The position numbers and the translations under genes were made by a program. The notes under the pieces are model-generated. The model had not been told where the DNA came from, did not search any database, and saw only the letters and a program-made list of their open reading frames with translations. Source: Desulfobulbus sp. (GTDB lineage Bacteria; Pseudomonadota; Gammaproteobacteria; Burkholderiales; Rhodocyclaceae). From it: a DNA stretch of 9,962 nt. Of the stretch, positions 1 through 5,477 are shown one piece after another; position 1 is the stretch's first letter, and each line of letters begins with the position of its first letter. The DNA lies in NCBI GenBank assembly GCA_009782025.1, contig WQUQ01000262.1:1-9962 (forward strand), read 5' to 3'.

Positions 1-10
1 ATCCGGCCCA

Positions 11-36
11 TTGTTCACTTTGCCTTGAGGTATAAT
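11..36 (+). promoter_or_regulatory. Candidate sigma70 promoter of the methyltransferase gene
   Basis: A perfect TATAAT -10 hexamer lies at 31-36, about 48 bp before the methyltransferase start. No good -35 sits at 16-18 bp: TTGTTC at 11-16 is only 14 bp away, and the 17-bp position reads CCATTG. The promoter is therefore inferred mainly from the -10 box and its position. Transcription would give a leader of roughly 40 nt. Confidence 0.45.
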
Positions 37-83
37 TCACGGCCGGTTTATCAATCCACAATCAATAACCACAGGAATGCCAA

Positions 84-857
84 ATGAGCATCTCGGAAGA
101 TTTTCTCGAACGCGAAAATTTGCGCGCGCAGATGTTTGGCGACGTATGGCGGAATCTGATCCCGGAGGTTTTCCGCGACGTGCCGACGTATTACAACAAA
201 GGCAATGCCGTGGCGTCGCTCGGCACGTGCTCCTGGTGGAGCAACCGCTTTGCCCGCGACATCGATGAACGGCTGCCGCAGAACGCCAGGGTGCTCGATG
301 TGTGTTCGGGCATCCACGACATTCCGCTCCGGCTGCTGGCGCTCGATCCGCAACTCGAAATCCACGCCGTCGACGGCAGCCCGCACATGACGCAGGAAGG
401 GCAGCGGCGCGCCAGCGAACGCCATCTCACCATTCACGCCCAGGTTTGCGACGCGCACGTTTTGCCGTTCCCCGACCATTCGTTTGATGCGGTGACGCTG
501 CAATTTGCCTCGCGGCATCTCGAAATCATCCGCGCCTTCAAGGAAATTTTCCGCGTGCTCAAGCCCGGCGGCATTTTCTGTCATAACGACATGCTGCGCC
601 CTGCCTCGCGCGTGATCGAGGTGCCCTATCTGGCCTATCTGCGTTTCTCGGTGTGGTTTACGGCCAAACTGTTCGGCAGTTCGGCCGAAAGCATGAAATG
701 CGTGGGTTACTTCGCCGATGCCATCCACCATTTCTACAAACCGGAAGAAATGTCCGACCTGTTGCGCGGTATCGGTTTCACCGATGTTGAAAGCCACAGC
801 TTCATGACGGGCGTGATGTCGTACCACATCTCGCGCAAACCGCTGCCTCAGGCTTGA
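84..857 (+). CDS. UbiE/MenG-like class I SAM-dependent methyltransferase
   Basis: A 257-residue Rossmann-fold methyltransferase, probably cytoplasmic. Visible parts are the SAM motif I region VLDVCSGIHD (70-79), an acidic motif II loop VDGS (96-99), DAHVLPFPDHSFD (123-135), and the VLKPGG segment (158-163) typical of the family. The C-terminal pattern of a GF pair followed by TGVMSYH resembles the end of UbiE/MenG quinone C-methyltransferases, and the N-terminal MFGDVW...YYNKGN region matches their early helix. The usual GTGD of motif I reads GIHD here, so this is a divergent paralogue rather than the housekeeping UbiE; its substrate is unknown. ATG 84 is chosen because AGGA (73-76) sits 7 nt upstream. 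The gene stands alone behind the 31-36 promoter and its 3' end overlaps the convergent cyclase gene by 10 bp. Family is fairly sure, substrate is not. Confidence 0.8.
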   Translation: MSISEDFLERENLRAQMFGDVWRNLIPEVFRDVPTYYNKGNAVASLGTCSWWSNRFARDIDERLPQNARVLDVCSGIHDIPLRLLALDPQLEIHAVDGSPHMTQEGQRRASERHLTIHAQVCDAHVLPFPDHSFDAVTLQFASRHLEIIRAFKEIFRVLKPGGIFCHNDMLRPASRVIEVPYLAYLRFSVWFTAKLFGSSAESMKCVGYFADAIHHFYKPEEMSDLLRGIGFTDVESHSFMTGVMSYHISRKPLPQA

Positions 858-2200
858 GTTTCCTCACCGCTTTCTGCGCCCCCGCTCGCGGGGGAAAGAG
901 GAAGAAATGAACGCGCCTCCCGCGCCTGTGATGCGCCGCTGACGATCACCCGATTGCGGCCTTGGCGCTTGGCGTCATAGAGCGCCTCGTCGGCCCGGCT
1001 GAGGGCGATTTCCAGCGTGCTTTCGCTGGCATCGGCCAGGCCCATGCTGAAGGTGACGCAAATGCTGCGGCCATCGCCCAGGTCGATGGCGCTATCGGCG
1101 CAGGTTGCACGGCAGCGTTCGGCGAGCGCGGCGGCATCGGCGAGGGTGATTTCGGGAAAAAGAAAGGCGAATTCCTCGCCGCCGTAGCGGCAAACCAGAT
1201 CCGACTGGCGCAGATTTTCCTGAAGCCGGACGGCGAAGGCGCGCAGCACGGCATCGCCGGCGGCGTGGCCGTAGGTATCGTTGAGGCGCTTGAACAGGTC
1301 GAGATCGGCCATGCCGACGATCACCGGCCGCCGGTAGCGCTGCGCCCGGTGCAGTTCCGCCTCGGCGGCGGTCATGAAATGGCGGCGATTGAACAAGCCG
1401 GTCAGGCCGTCGCGGTTGGCCAGCGCCTCGAGCGCCTGGCGCGCCTTTTCATTTTCCGCCAGCAGGTTGTGCAGCTTGCCAATGGCTTTCTCGACCGCCT
1501 GGATCTCGGCCAGCGCCGCCGGTTTGAAGATCGGCGCCGGCTGATCGACGCCCAGGTCGGACAATGCCTTGCCGATGTGCTGCAATGGCTGGATCAGATA
1601 GACCCGGAACAGAACCAGAAACAGCAGCAGGAAGAGGCCAACCACAATCGCCACCACGTTGAGCTTGAAACGCGCCAGGCGGATCGCCGCGGTGACATCG
1701 TCGAGGTCTGTGCTGAGCAGGTTGACGCCCTGGGTCGAAACATCGTCGACAAGCAGCCCGAGACGCGCCGATAGCCGCTGCCATGCGGCAAAATTGGCGG
1801 CGATGGCCTCTTTGTCGGTCGTCGAATCGTAGACGATGCCGGCCAGGAAGCGCTCGATCTCGCGCGTCTGCGCGGCCGCCTCGGGATATTCGAGCACGCT
1901 CGGATGACTGGCCATCAGCGTGACGACGAACATCGCCTGCTGCATCGCCTCCGGCGTGGTTGCCGAAAAGATGCGCTCGCCGGCCTGGCGCAACTGCTCC
2001 AGATTGCGGGCCAGGCGCTGGTAACGGATGATTTCCGGTACCGTTTTGTCTTGCAGATCGCTGGCCGTTTTGATGACGCGCCCCTGGTCGACCCAGATCA
2101 GCCCGACCATGACGCCAAAGCACAGCGCAAAGAGCGCGGCCAGCAGCACAAAGGCCCTGCCGGAACCCAGGCCGCGGACATGGAAGCGGATGGTTTGCAT
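848..2200 (-). CDS. Membrane-bound GGDEF diguanylate cyclase with periplasmic sensor region
   Basis: A 450-residue protein. Transmembrane helices at about 16-36 and 181-203 enclose a mostly helical periplasmic segment of about 145 residues, a common sensor topology. A linker helix follows, then a GGDEF domain from DGLTGLFNRR (264-273) to about 420. The active-site loop is GGEEF (340-344), metal-binding aspartates sit in MADLDLFK (297-304), and RQSD (331-334), five residues before GGEEF, is a proper inhibitory I-site. It should therefore make c-di-GMP from two GTP, be product-inhibited, and respond to a periplasmic cue. No EAL domain is present. The last 19 residues (432-450, LPLSPASGG...) are encoded by a REP-like palindrome and are unlikely to be part of the fold. 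Upstream on the same strand is a periplasmic solute-binding protein that may feed it a signal (inference). The 3' end overlaps the methyltransferase gene by 10 bp. Confidence 0.9.
   Translation of the reverse strand: MQTIRFHVRGLGSGRAFVLLAALFALCFGVMVGLIWVDQGRVIKTASDLQDKTVPEIIRYQRLARNLEQLRQAGERIFSATTPEAMQQAMFVVTLMASHPSVLEYPEAAAQTREIERFLAGIVYDSTTDKEAIAANFAAWQRLSARLGLLVDDVSTQGVNLLSTDLDDVTAAIRLARFKLNVVAIVVGLFLLLFLVLFRVYLIQPLQHIGKALSDLGVDQPAPIFKPAALAEIQAVEKAIGKLHNLLAENEKARQALEALANRDGLTGLFNRRHFMTAAEAELHRAQRYRRPVIVGMADLDLFKRLNDTYGHAAGDAVLRAFAVRLQENLRQSDLVCRYGGEEFAFLFPEITLADAAALAERCRATCADSAIDLGDGRSICVTFSMGLADASESTLEIALSRADEALYDAKRQGRNRVIVSGASQAREARSFLPLSPASGGAESGEETQA
858..901 (-). repeat. REP-like palindrome, copy 1 (inside the cyclase 3' end)
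   Basis: Read on the minus strand, a CTTTCCCCCGCGAGCGGGG core is followed by a G-rich tail ending in GCGGTGAGGAAAC. The hairpin is CCCCCGC (879-885), TC, GCGGGGG (888-894). The core differs by one base from the copy at 3279-3319, and the hairpin-plus-tail layout is shared with the copies at 5221-5270 and 5327-5370. It lies in the last codons of the cyclase gene and 22 nt after the methyltransferase stop. Confidence 0.6.
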
Positions 2201-2205
2201 GAATC

Positions 2206-2443
2206 AACCTAAAAACCGTAGTTGGACGCGCCCGAGCGGGCCGGCATCGGGTGGGCTGGCAAGGCGCGACGACGCGGCAGGCTCGCGCCTGCAAGGAGGA
2301 GCAACGCCGCCAGCGCGTCCGAGGGCGGTTCGATCGGGCGTGTAGCGACCTCACCCAAATGGTGACGGTCATCGAAACCAGAACAGGTCGTGTTCATGCG
2401 GATTTCTCAAGGATCGCAAGCGATCAACTGCGGTTTTTAGGTT
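2206..2443. repeat. Imperfect terminal inverted repeat bounding a ~190-bp spacer
   Basis: The left arm (2206-2230) begins AACCTAAAAACCGTAGTTG. The reverse complement of the right arm (2419-2443) begins AACCTAAAAACCGCAGTTG. The arms match at 18 of the first 19 positions and more loosely over the next six. The outer edges abut genes: the right arm contains part of the binding-protein stop codon, and the left arm ends 5 bp before the cyclase ATG. Between them is GC-rich DNA holding a small hairpin, GCAGGC-TCGC-GCCTGC, at 2277-2292. The form resembles a miniature inverted-repeat element or a regulatory structure in the mRNA between two genes. I see no target-site duplication and do not recognise the family. 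Confidence 0.6.
2209..2397 (-). CDS. Doubtful small ORF (62 aa) within the inverted repeat
   Basis: The ORF would start at ATG 2397 and stop in the left repeat arm, ending SNYGF. It has no recognisable domain. The middle is Ala/Leu-rich (DALAALLLLAGASL), followed by an Arg/Pro-rich stretch, which is also what random GC-rich DNA gives. The upstream sequence TTGAGAAATCCGC is a poor ribosome binding site. It lies between the binding protein and the cyclase on the same strand, so it would be translated only from a shared transcript. It is listed because nothing else occupies the spacer; most likely it is not a gene. Confidence 0.15.
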   Translation of the reverse strand: MNTTCSGFDDRHHLGEVATRPIEPPSDALAALLLLAGASLPRRRALPAHPMPARSGASNYGF

Positions 2444-3198
2444 CAATCCAGGCCGAAAGGAAAATGCCGGAACACCAGGCGCGAATAACTGCCGTCGCGG
2501 TGCATGTCGGCGATCGCCCGGTCGACCGCCCGGCGCAGATCGCTGCGTTTTTTCGGCAGGGCGATGCGGACGCCGCCGCCGAGCTGGTCGACCATCAGCG
2601 GCGCGCCGTAGAAGCGGTAACGCTCGGCCGCTTCGCCAACCAGCAGGGGATAGGCGCTCAGTACCGGCAGCAGCGCGAAATCGGCCTGACCATCGCGGAG
2701 CAGCGTGAAGGCATCGGCCATCGTGTCGACGCTCAACACCGTCAATGAACGCGGGTCGGCCAGCTTCAGCAGATAAGCCTGCTGCTGCGAGCCGGTGACT
2801 GCGGCCACGCGCGCGCCGCGCAGCGTCGTCAGGTCACTGCTGTCGGACAGGCCGGCGCGGCCAACCAGGCGCGATGAGGAATGCCAGAGGGGACGACTGA
2901 AGGCAACCAGGCGCTCGCGCTCCGACGTGTGCAGATAATTGCCGAAGCCGAGGTCGAACTTGCCCGCCGCAACGCCGGGCAGAATGTTGTCAAAACGGAC
3001 GTAGTCGATCTCGCAACGGGCCATCAGCCGCCGGCAGATCTCGCGCGCCAGATCTTCGTTGAAAGCGCTCAGACTGCCGCTGACGCCGCCGTCCACGCTG
3101 GGTATCCGGGTGCCCAGCGCGACACGCAGCTCCCCCGCCGATGCCTGCATCGCCATGGCGATGCAGGCCCAGAGCACCACGATGCAACGCCAGCGCAT
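2443..3198 (-). CDS. Periplasmic family-3 solute-binding protein
   Basis: A 251-residue SBP_bac_3-type protein. It has a short signal peptide (MRWRC, a hydrophobic core, then ASA at 19-21) with likely cleavage before Gly22. The mature protein begins ELRVALGTRIP, the usual first strand of amino-acid-type binding proteins. FNEDLAREICRRL (46-58) and FDNILPGVAAGKFDLGFGN (69-87) follow the family's first-lobe pattern, then VAAVTGS (131-137) and a second-lobe segment DGQADFALLP (169-178). No ABC permease or ATPase gene is next to it, so it may serve sensing rather than uptake; the next gene on the strand is the membrane cyclase. GAGGTGG lies 3-4 nt before ATG 3198, which supports this start. The signal-peptide codons contain a perfect 26-bp palindrome. 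The ligand cannot be named from sequence. Confidence 0.85.
   Translation of the reverse strand: MRWRCIVVLWACIAMAMQASAGELRVALGTRIPSVDGGVSGSLSAFNEDLAREICRRLMARCEIDYVRFDNILPGVAAGKFDLGFGNYLHTSERERLVAFSRPLWHSSSRLVGRAGLSDSSDLTTLRGARVAAVTGSQQQAYLLKLADPRSLTVLSVDTMADAFTLLRDGQADFALLPVLSAYPLLVGEAAERYRFYGAPLMVDQLGGGVRIALPKKRSDLRRAVDRAIADMHRDGSYSRLVFRHFPFGLD
3143..3168. repeat. Perfect 26-bp palindrome within signal-peptide codons
   Basis: Each half is GCCTGCATCGCCA, read inward from either end to the centre CCATGG (3153-3158). The match is perfect over 13 bp per arm and fails at the next base on each side. It covers roughly codons 11-19 of the solute-binding protein, about 30 nt after the start codon, and includes two further in-frame ATG codons (Met15 and Met17). 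In mRNA it could fold into a strong stem near the ribosome binding site. Confidence 0.85.
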
Positions 3199-3227
3199 AG
3201 ACCACCTCGCATCAAACCAGCATCTCC

Positions 3228-3233
3228 AGTATA
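3228..3233 (-). promoter_or_regulatory. Candidate -10 box for the solute-binding protein gene
   Basis: On the minus strand this reads TATACT, within GGTATATACTGG, about 30 bp before the ATG at 3198. No convincing -35 hexamer occurs at the right spacing; TTGACC exists further upstream but about 29 bp away. A weak call based on the -10 match and position. Confidence 0.3.
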
Positions 3234-3278
3234 TACCGTTTGCTTGGCGGCGGACACCGGATGCGGGTCAACGAGGCG

Positions 3279-3319
3279 CTTTCCCCCGCGTGCGGGGAAG
3301 GTCGGGATGGAGGAGAGCC
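3279..3319 (+). repeat. REP-like palindrome, copy 2
   Basis: CTTTCCCCCGCGTGCGGGG is followed by AAGG and a tail TCGGGATGGAGGAG. The hairpin arms are CCCCGC and GCGGGG. It fills most of the 127-bp gap between the hydratase-like gene and the solute-binding protein gene, and ends seven bases before the hydratase stop codon. It shares the core with the copy in the cyclase gene and the GGGATG-GAGG tail with the 5327-5370 copy. Confidence 0.6.
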
Positions 3320-3325
3320 AACGGT

Positions 3326-4114
3326 TCAGCAACCGCGATAAAGCGGCGGCCGCTTCTGCATGAAGGCGTCGATGCCCTCGCCGGCATCCGCGCTCATCAT
3401 GTTGCAGGCCATCACCTCGCTGGCGTAGGCATAGGCATCGCCGAGGCCCATTTCCAACTGGCGGTAGAACATGCCCTTGCCGAGGCGCACGGCGACGGCG
3501 CTCTTGGCCAGGATGGCGCTGGTCAGGCGCTCGATCTCGGCATCCAGCGCGTCGGCCGGGACGACCCGATTGATGAGGCCCTTGGCCTTGGCTTCCAGCG
3601 CGTCGATGAAATCGCCGGTGAGCAGCATTTCCAGCGCCGCCTTGCGGCCGAGGTTGCGCGCCAGCGCCACCGCCGGCGTCGAACAGAACAGCCCGACGTT
3701 GATGCCGGAAACGGCAAAACGGGCGACGTCGGCGGCAACAGCCAGATCGCAGGCGGCGACCAGTTGGCAGCCGGCGGCGGTGGCAATGCCGTGCACGCGG
3801 GCGATCACCGGCTGCGGCAGGCGGCCGATGGTTTGCATCAGGTGGCCGCACTGCGTAAACAGCGCCTGCATGAAGGCCTGGTCGTGGTTGGCGCGCATTT
3901 CCTTCAGGTCGTGGCCGGCGCAGAAGGCGCGGCCAGCGCCGGCGACGACCACGACGCGCACCGCCTCGCTGGCGGCGATGGCATCCAGTTCGGCCTGAAA
4001 AGCGTTGAGCATGGCCTTGGACAACGAATTGAACTGGCCCGGCCGGTTCAGGGTCAGCGTGGTCAGGCCATCGTCACGGTCGTGACGCAGGATGAAGGGT
4101 TCTTCGGGCTGCAT
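3326..4114 (-). CDS. Enoyl-CoA hydratase/isomerase-family protein (ECHDC3-like)
   Basis: A 262-residue crotonase-fold protein. The first oxyanion-hole segment is AGAGRAFCAGHDLKEM (58-73), where HD replaces the usual SD/AD, and the second is HGIATAAGCQLVAACDLAVA (108-127). IN-VGLFCSTPAVALAR (138-153) and the NRVVPADAL region resemble the ECHDC3 branch. Against classical hydratases, both catalytic glutamates appear replaced: Gln117 stands where GGGCELA has Glu, and Gly137 where FGQPEI has Glu. Ordinary hydration of enoyl-CoA is therefore doubtful, and another acyl-CoA reaction or acyl-CoA binding is possible. ATG 4114 is chosen because GGGAG lies about 8 nt upstream. An in-frame TTG at 4147 would add 11 residues unlike the family. 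The gene is divergent from the MoxR gene with a 139-bp gap between the starts. Confidence 0.85.
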   Translation of the reverse strand: MQPEEPFILRHDRDDGLTTLTLNRPGQFNSLSKAMLNAFQAELDAIAASEAVRVVVVAGAGRAFCAGHDLKEMRANHDQAFMQALFTQCGHLMQTIGRLPQPVIARVHGIATAAGCQLVAACDLAVAADVARFAVSGINVGLFCSTPAVALARNLGRKAALEMLLTGDFIDALEAKAKGLINRVVPADALDAEIERLTSAILAKSAVAVRLGKGMFYRQLEMGLGDAYAYASEVMACNMMSADAGEGIDAFMQKRPPLYRGC

Positions 4115-4205
4115 GGGTTGTCTCCCGTGGTGTTTTGGATCGGCCAATGTACTGGAGAACGCGCCGGTCTGCCAGCCGACAACCCGGCTGATCTGGAAAT
4201 GGAAT

Positions 4206-4211
4206 TACAAT
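4206..4211 (+). promoter_or_regulatory. Candidate -10 box for the MoxR ATPase gene
   Basis: TACAAT lies 42 bp before the MoxR ATG in the intergenic region shared with the divergent hydratase-like gene. The -35 position reads poorly, so this rests on a single hexamer. Confidence 0.25.
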
Positions 4212-4253
4212 CCGGCCACGATTCATTCCGTGAGCGAAAGTGAGCAAAGCAGC

Positions 4254-5096
4254 ATGCAATTTGAAGGCACCGACACCTACGTCGCCACCCGCGACCTGAC
4301 CCTGGCGGTCAACGCCGCCCGCGTCCTGCAACGCCCCTTGCTCATCAAGGGCGAGCCGGGCACCGGCAAAACCCTGCTCGCCGAGGAAGTGGCGCGGGCG
4401 CTCAAGCTGCCGCTGTTCCAGTGGCACATCAAATCGACCACCAAGGCGCAGCAGGGCCTCTACGAATACGACGCGGTTTCACGGTTGCGCGACTCGCAAC
4501 TGGGCGACCCGCGCGTCGAGGATATTGCCCACTACATCGTGCATGGCGTGCTGTGGCAGGCGTTTGAATGCGACACGCCATCGGTGGTGCTGATCGACGA
4601 AATCGACAAGGCCGACATCGAATTCCCCAACGACCTGCTGCGCGAACTCGACCGCATGGAATTCCACTGTTACGAACTGCACCGCACCGTAGCCGCCAGG
4701 CATCGCCCGCTCATCATCATCACCTCCAACAACGAGAAAGAACTGCCGGATGCCTTCCTGCGCCGCTGCTTCTTCCACTACATCAAATTCCCCGACCGCG
4801 AGACCATGCAGCGCATCGTCGCCGTGCACTTCCCCGATTTGAAACGCGAATTGCTCAAAGAGGCGCTGGAAGTTTTCTTCGACCTGCGCGACGTACCGGG
4901 GCTGAAGAAAAAACCCTCGACCAGCGAATTGCTCGACTGGCTGAAACTGCTGCTGGCCGAGGACATCCCGTCCGAAGCCCTGCGCGGCAAGGACGCCCGC
5001 GCCGCCATCCCGCCACTGCACGGAGCGCTGCTCAAAAATGAGCAGGATGTGCATTTGTTCGAGCGGCTGGCATTCATGGCGCGGCGGAAGTCGTAA
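4254..5096 (+). CDS. MoxR-family AAA+ ATPase
   Basis: A 280-residue MoxR/RavA-type AAA+ protein. It shows Walker A GEPGTGKT (33-40), the family stretch KSTTKAQQGLYEYDAVSRLRDSQ, Walker B VVLIDEID (111-118), sensor 1 IIITSNN, and the DAFLRRC arginine-finger region. It ends in a helical lid with STSELLDWLKLL and GALLKNEQDVHLFERLAF. Such ATPases act as chaperone-like assembly or metal-insertion factors, usually together with a von Willebrand factor A protein encoded next door. Here no VWA gene follows: the next 380 bp are repeats, then an unrelated membrane protein. ATG 4254 gives the N-terminus MQFEGTDTYVAT typical of the family. GTG 4230 is an in-frame alternative adding eight residues, and neither start has a strong ribosome binding site. 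Its target cannot be told from this window. Confidence 0.9.
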   Translation: MQFEGTDTYVATRDLTLAVNAARVLQRPLLIKGEPGTGKTLLAEEVARALKLPLFQWHIKSTTKAQQGLYEYDAVSRLRDSQLGDPRVEDIAHYIVHGVLWQAFECDTPSVVLIDEIDKADIEFPNDLLRELDRMEFHCYELHRTVAARHRPLIIITSNNEKELPDAFLRRCFFHYIKFPDRETMQRIVAVHFPDLKRELLKEALEVFFDLRDVPGLKKKPSTSELLDWLKLLLAEDIPSEALRGKDARAAIPPLHGALLKNEQDVHLFERLAFMARRKS

Positions 5097-5220
5097 ACCC
5101 GCGGTAGGGCGGGGCAAGCCCGCCGACCCATATCAAATTTGATTTTGACCCGGCGGGGCAAGCCCAGGGCAATCGCATGAATCCGATCGTCATGGCGGAA
5201 GGCTGTGCGAAGGCACAACG

Positions 5221-5270
5221 CCCTCTCCCTCGCCCCGCTTGGCGGGGAGAGGGCGGGGGTGAGGGGAGCC
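5221..5270 (+). repeat. REP-like palindrome, copy 3
   Basis: The stem is formed by CCCTCTCCC plus CGCC (with a bulged T) and GGCG plus GGGAGAGGG, around a CCGCTT loop, followed by the tail CGGGGGTGAGGGGAGCC and then a run of five T. The hairpin-plus-tail plan matches copies 1, 2 and 4. The T-run is about 17 nt past the stem, too far for a standard intrinsic terminator. Confidence 0.65.
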
Positions 5271-5326
5271 GTTTTTCTGACTTTCATGGGCGCGAATTGG
5301 ACGCAAAAAAACAGAATTTGATGAAC

Positions 5327-5370
5327 GACTCCCCTCATCCCGGCCTTCTCCCCGCCAAGCGGGGAGAAGG
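5327..5370 (-). repeat. REP-like palindrome, copy 4 (inverted relative to copy 3)
   Basis: A perfect 12-bp stem CCTTCTCCCCGC (5344-5355) with loop CAA and GCGGGGAGAAGG (5359-5370). Read on the minus strand, the tail CCGGGATGAGGGGAG follows the stem. Its opposite orientation to copy 3, 56 bp away, makes a tail-to-tail pair like a REPIN/BIME arrangement. Confidence 0.7.
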
Positions 5371-5477
5371 AGGCGCTTTGAGCTTCCCCGAAACAATGAC
5401 GATGGCGTTCATGCAATTGCCCTGGGGGCAAGCCCCGCCCTACGGCCTTGGGCGGGTATTTCGGTGATAATCGCCCG

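Larger units (their letters stand above)
5104..5443. repeat. Large nested inverted repeat between MoxR and DUF2062 genes
   Basis: The gene-free stretch 5097-5477 is largely one imperfect palindrome. The outer ends are GTAGGGCGGGGC (5104-5115) and its complement (5432-5443). The inner arms 5155-5193 and 5396-5436 share AGGGCAAT-GCATGAA and ATCGTCAT in inverted orientation. Inside these sit two REP-like hairpins in opposite orientation. The left side also has a direct repeat of GGCGGGGCAAGCCC about 44 bp apart, with the 12-bp palindrome ATCAAATTTGAT (5132-5143) between the copies, as if one end had been duplicated or a second element inserted. A hairpin GGCGGG-GCAAG-CCCGCC (5108-5124), 12 nt after the MoxR stop, could slow transcription, but no U-run follows it. 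No gene is visible here. Confidence 0.7.

Noticed and set aside
51..827. 258-codon minus-strand open frame opposite the methyltransferase
   Set aside because: Shadow frame; the plus strand carries the methyltransferase motifs and an upstream promoter-like -10 box.
962..1774. 270-codon plus-strand open frame
   Set aside because: Antisense shadow of the GGDEF cyclase.
3059..4243. 394-codon plus-strand open frame over the binding protein and hydratase-like genes
   Set aside because: It runs antisense to two recognisable genes and the gap between them; low-complexity Gly/Ala/His-rich product and no ribosome binding site.
5221..5276. Intrinsic terminator from copy 3 hairpin plus T-run
   Set aside because: The T-run starts about 17 nt after the stem, too far for standard Rho-independent termination, and the hairpin belongs to a repeat family.
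5177..5467. Small ORFs on both strands inside the palindromic block
   Set aside because: They are translations of the repeats (Arg/Gly/Pro-rich) with no ribosome binding site or domain.
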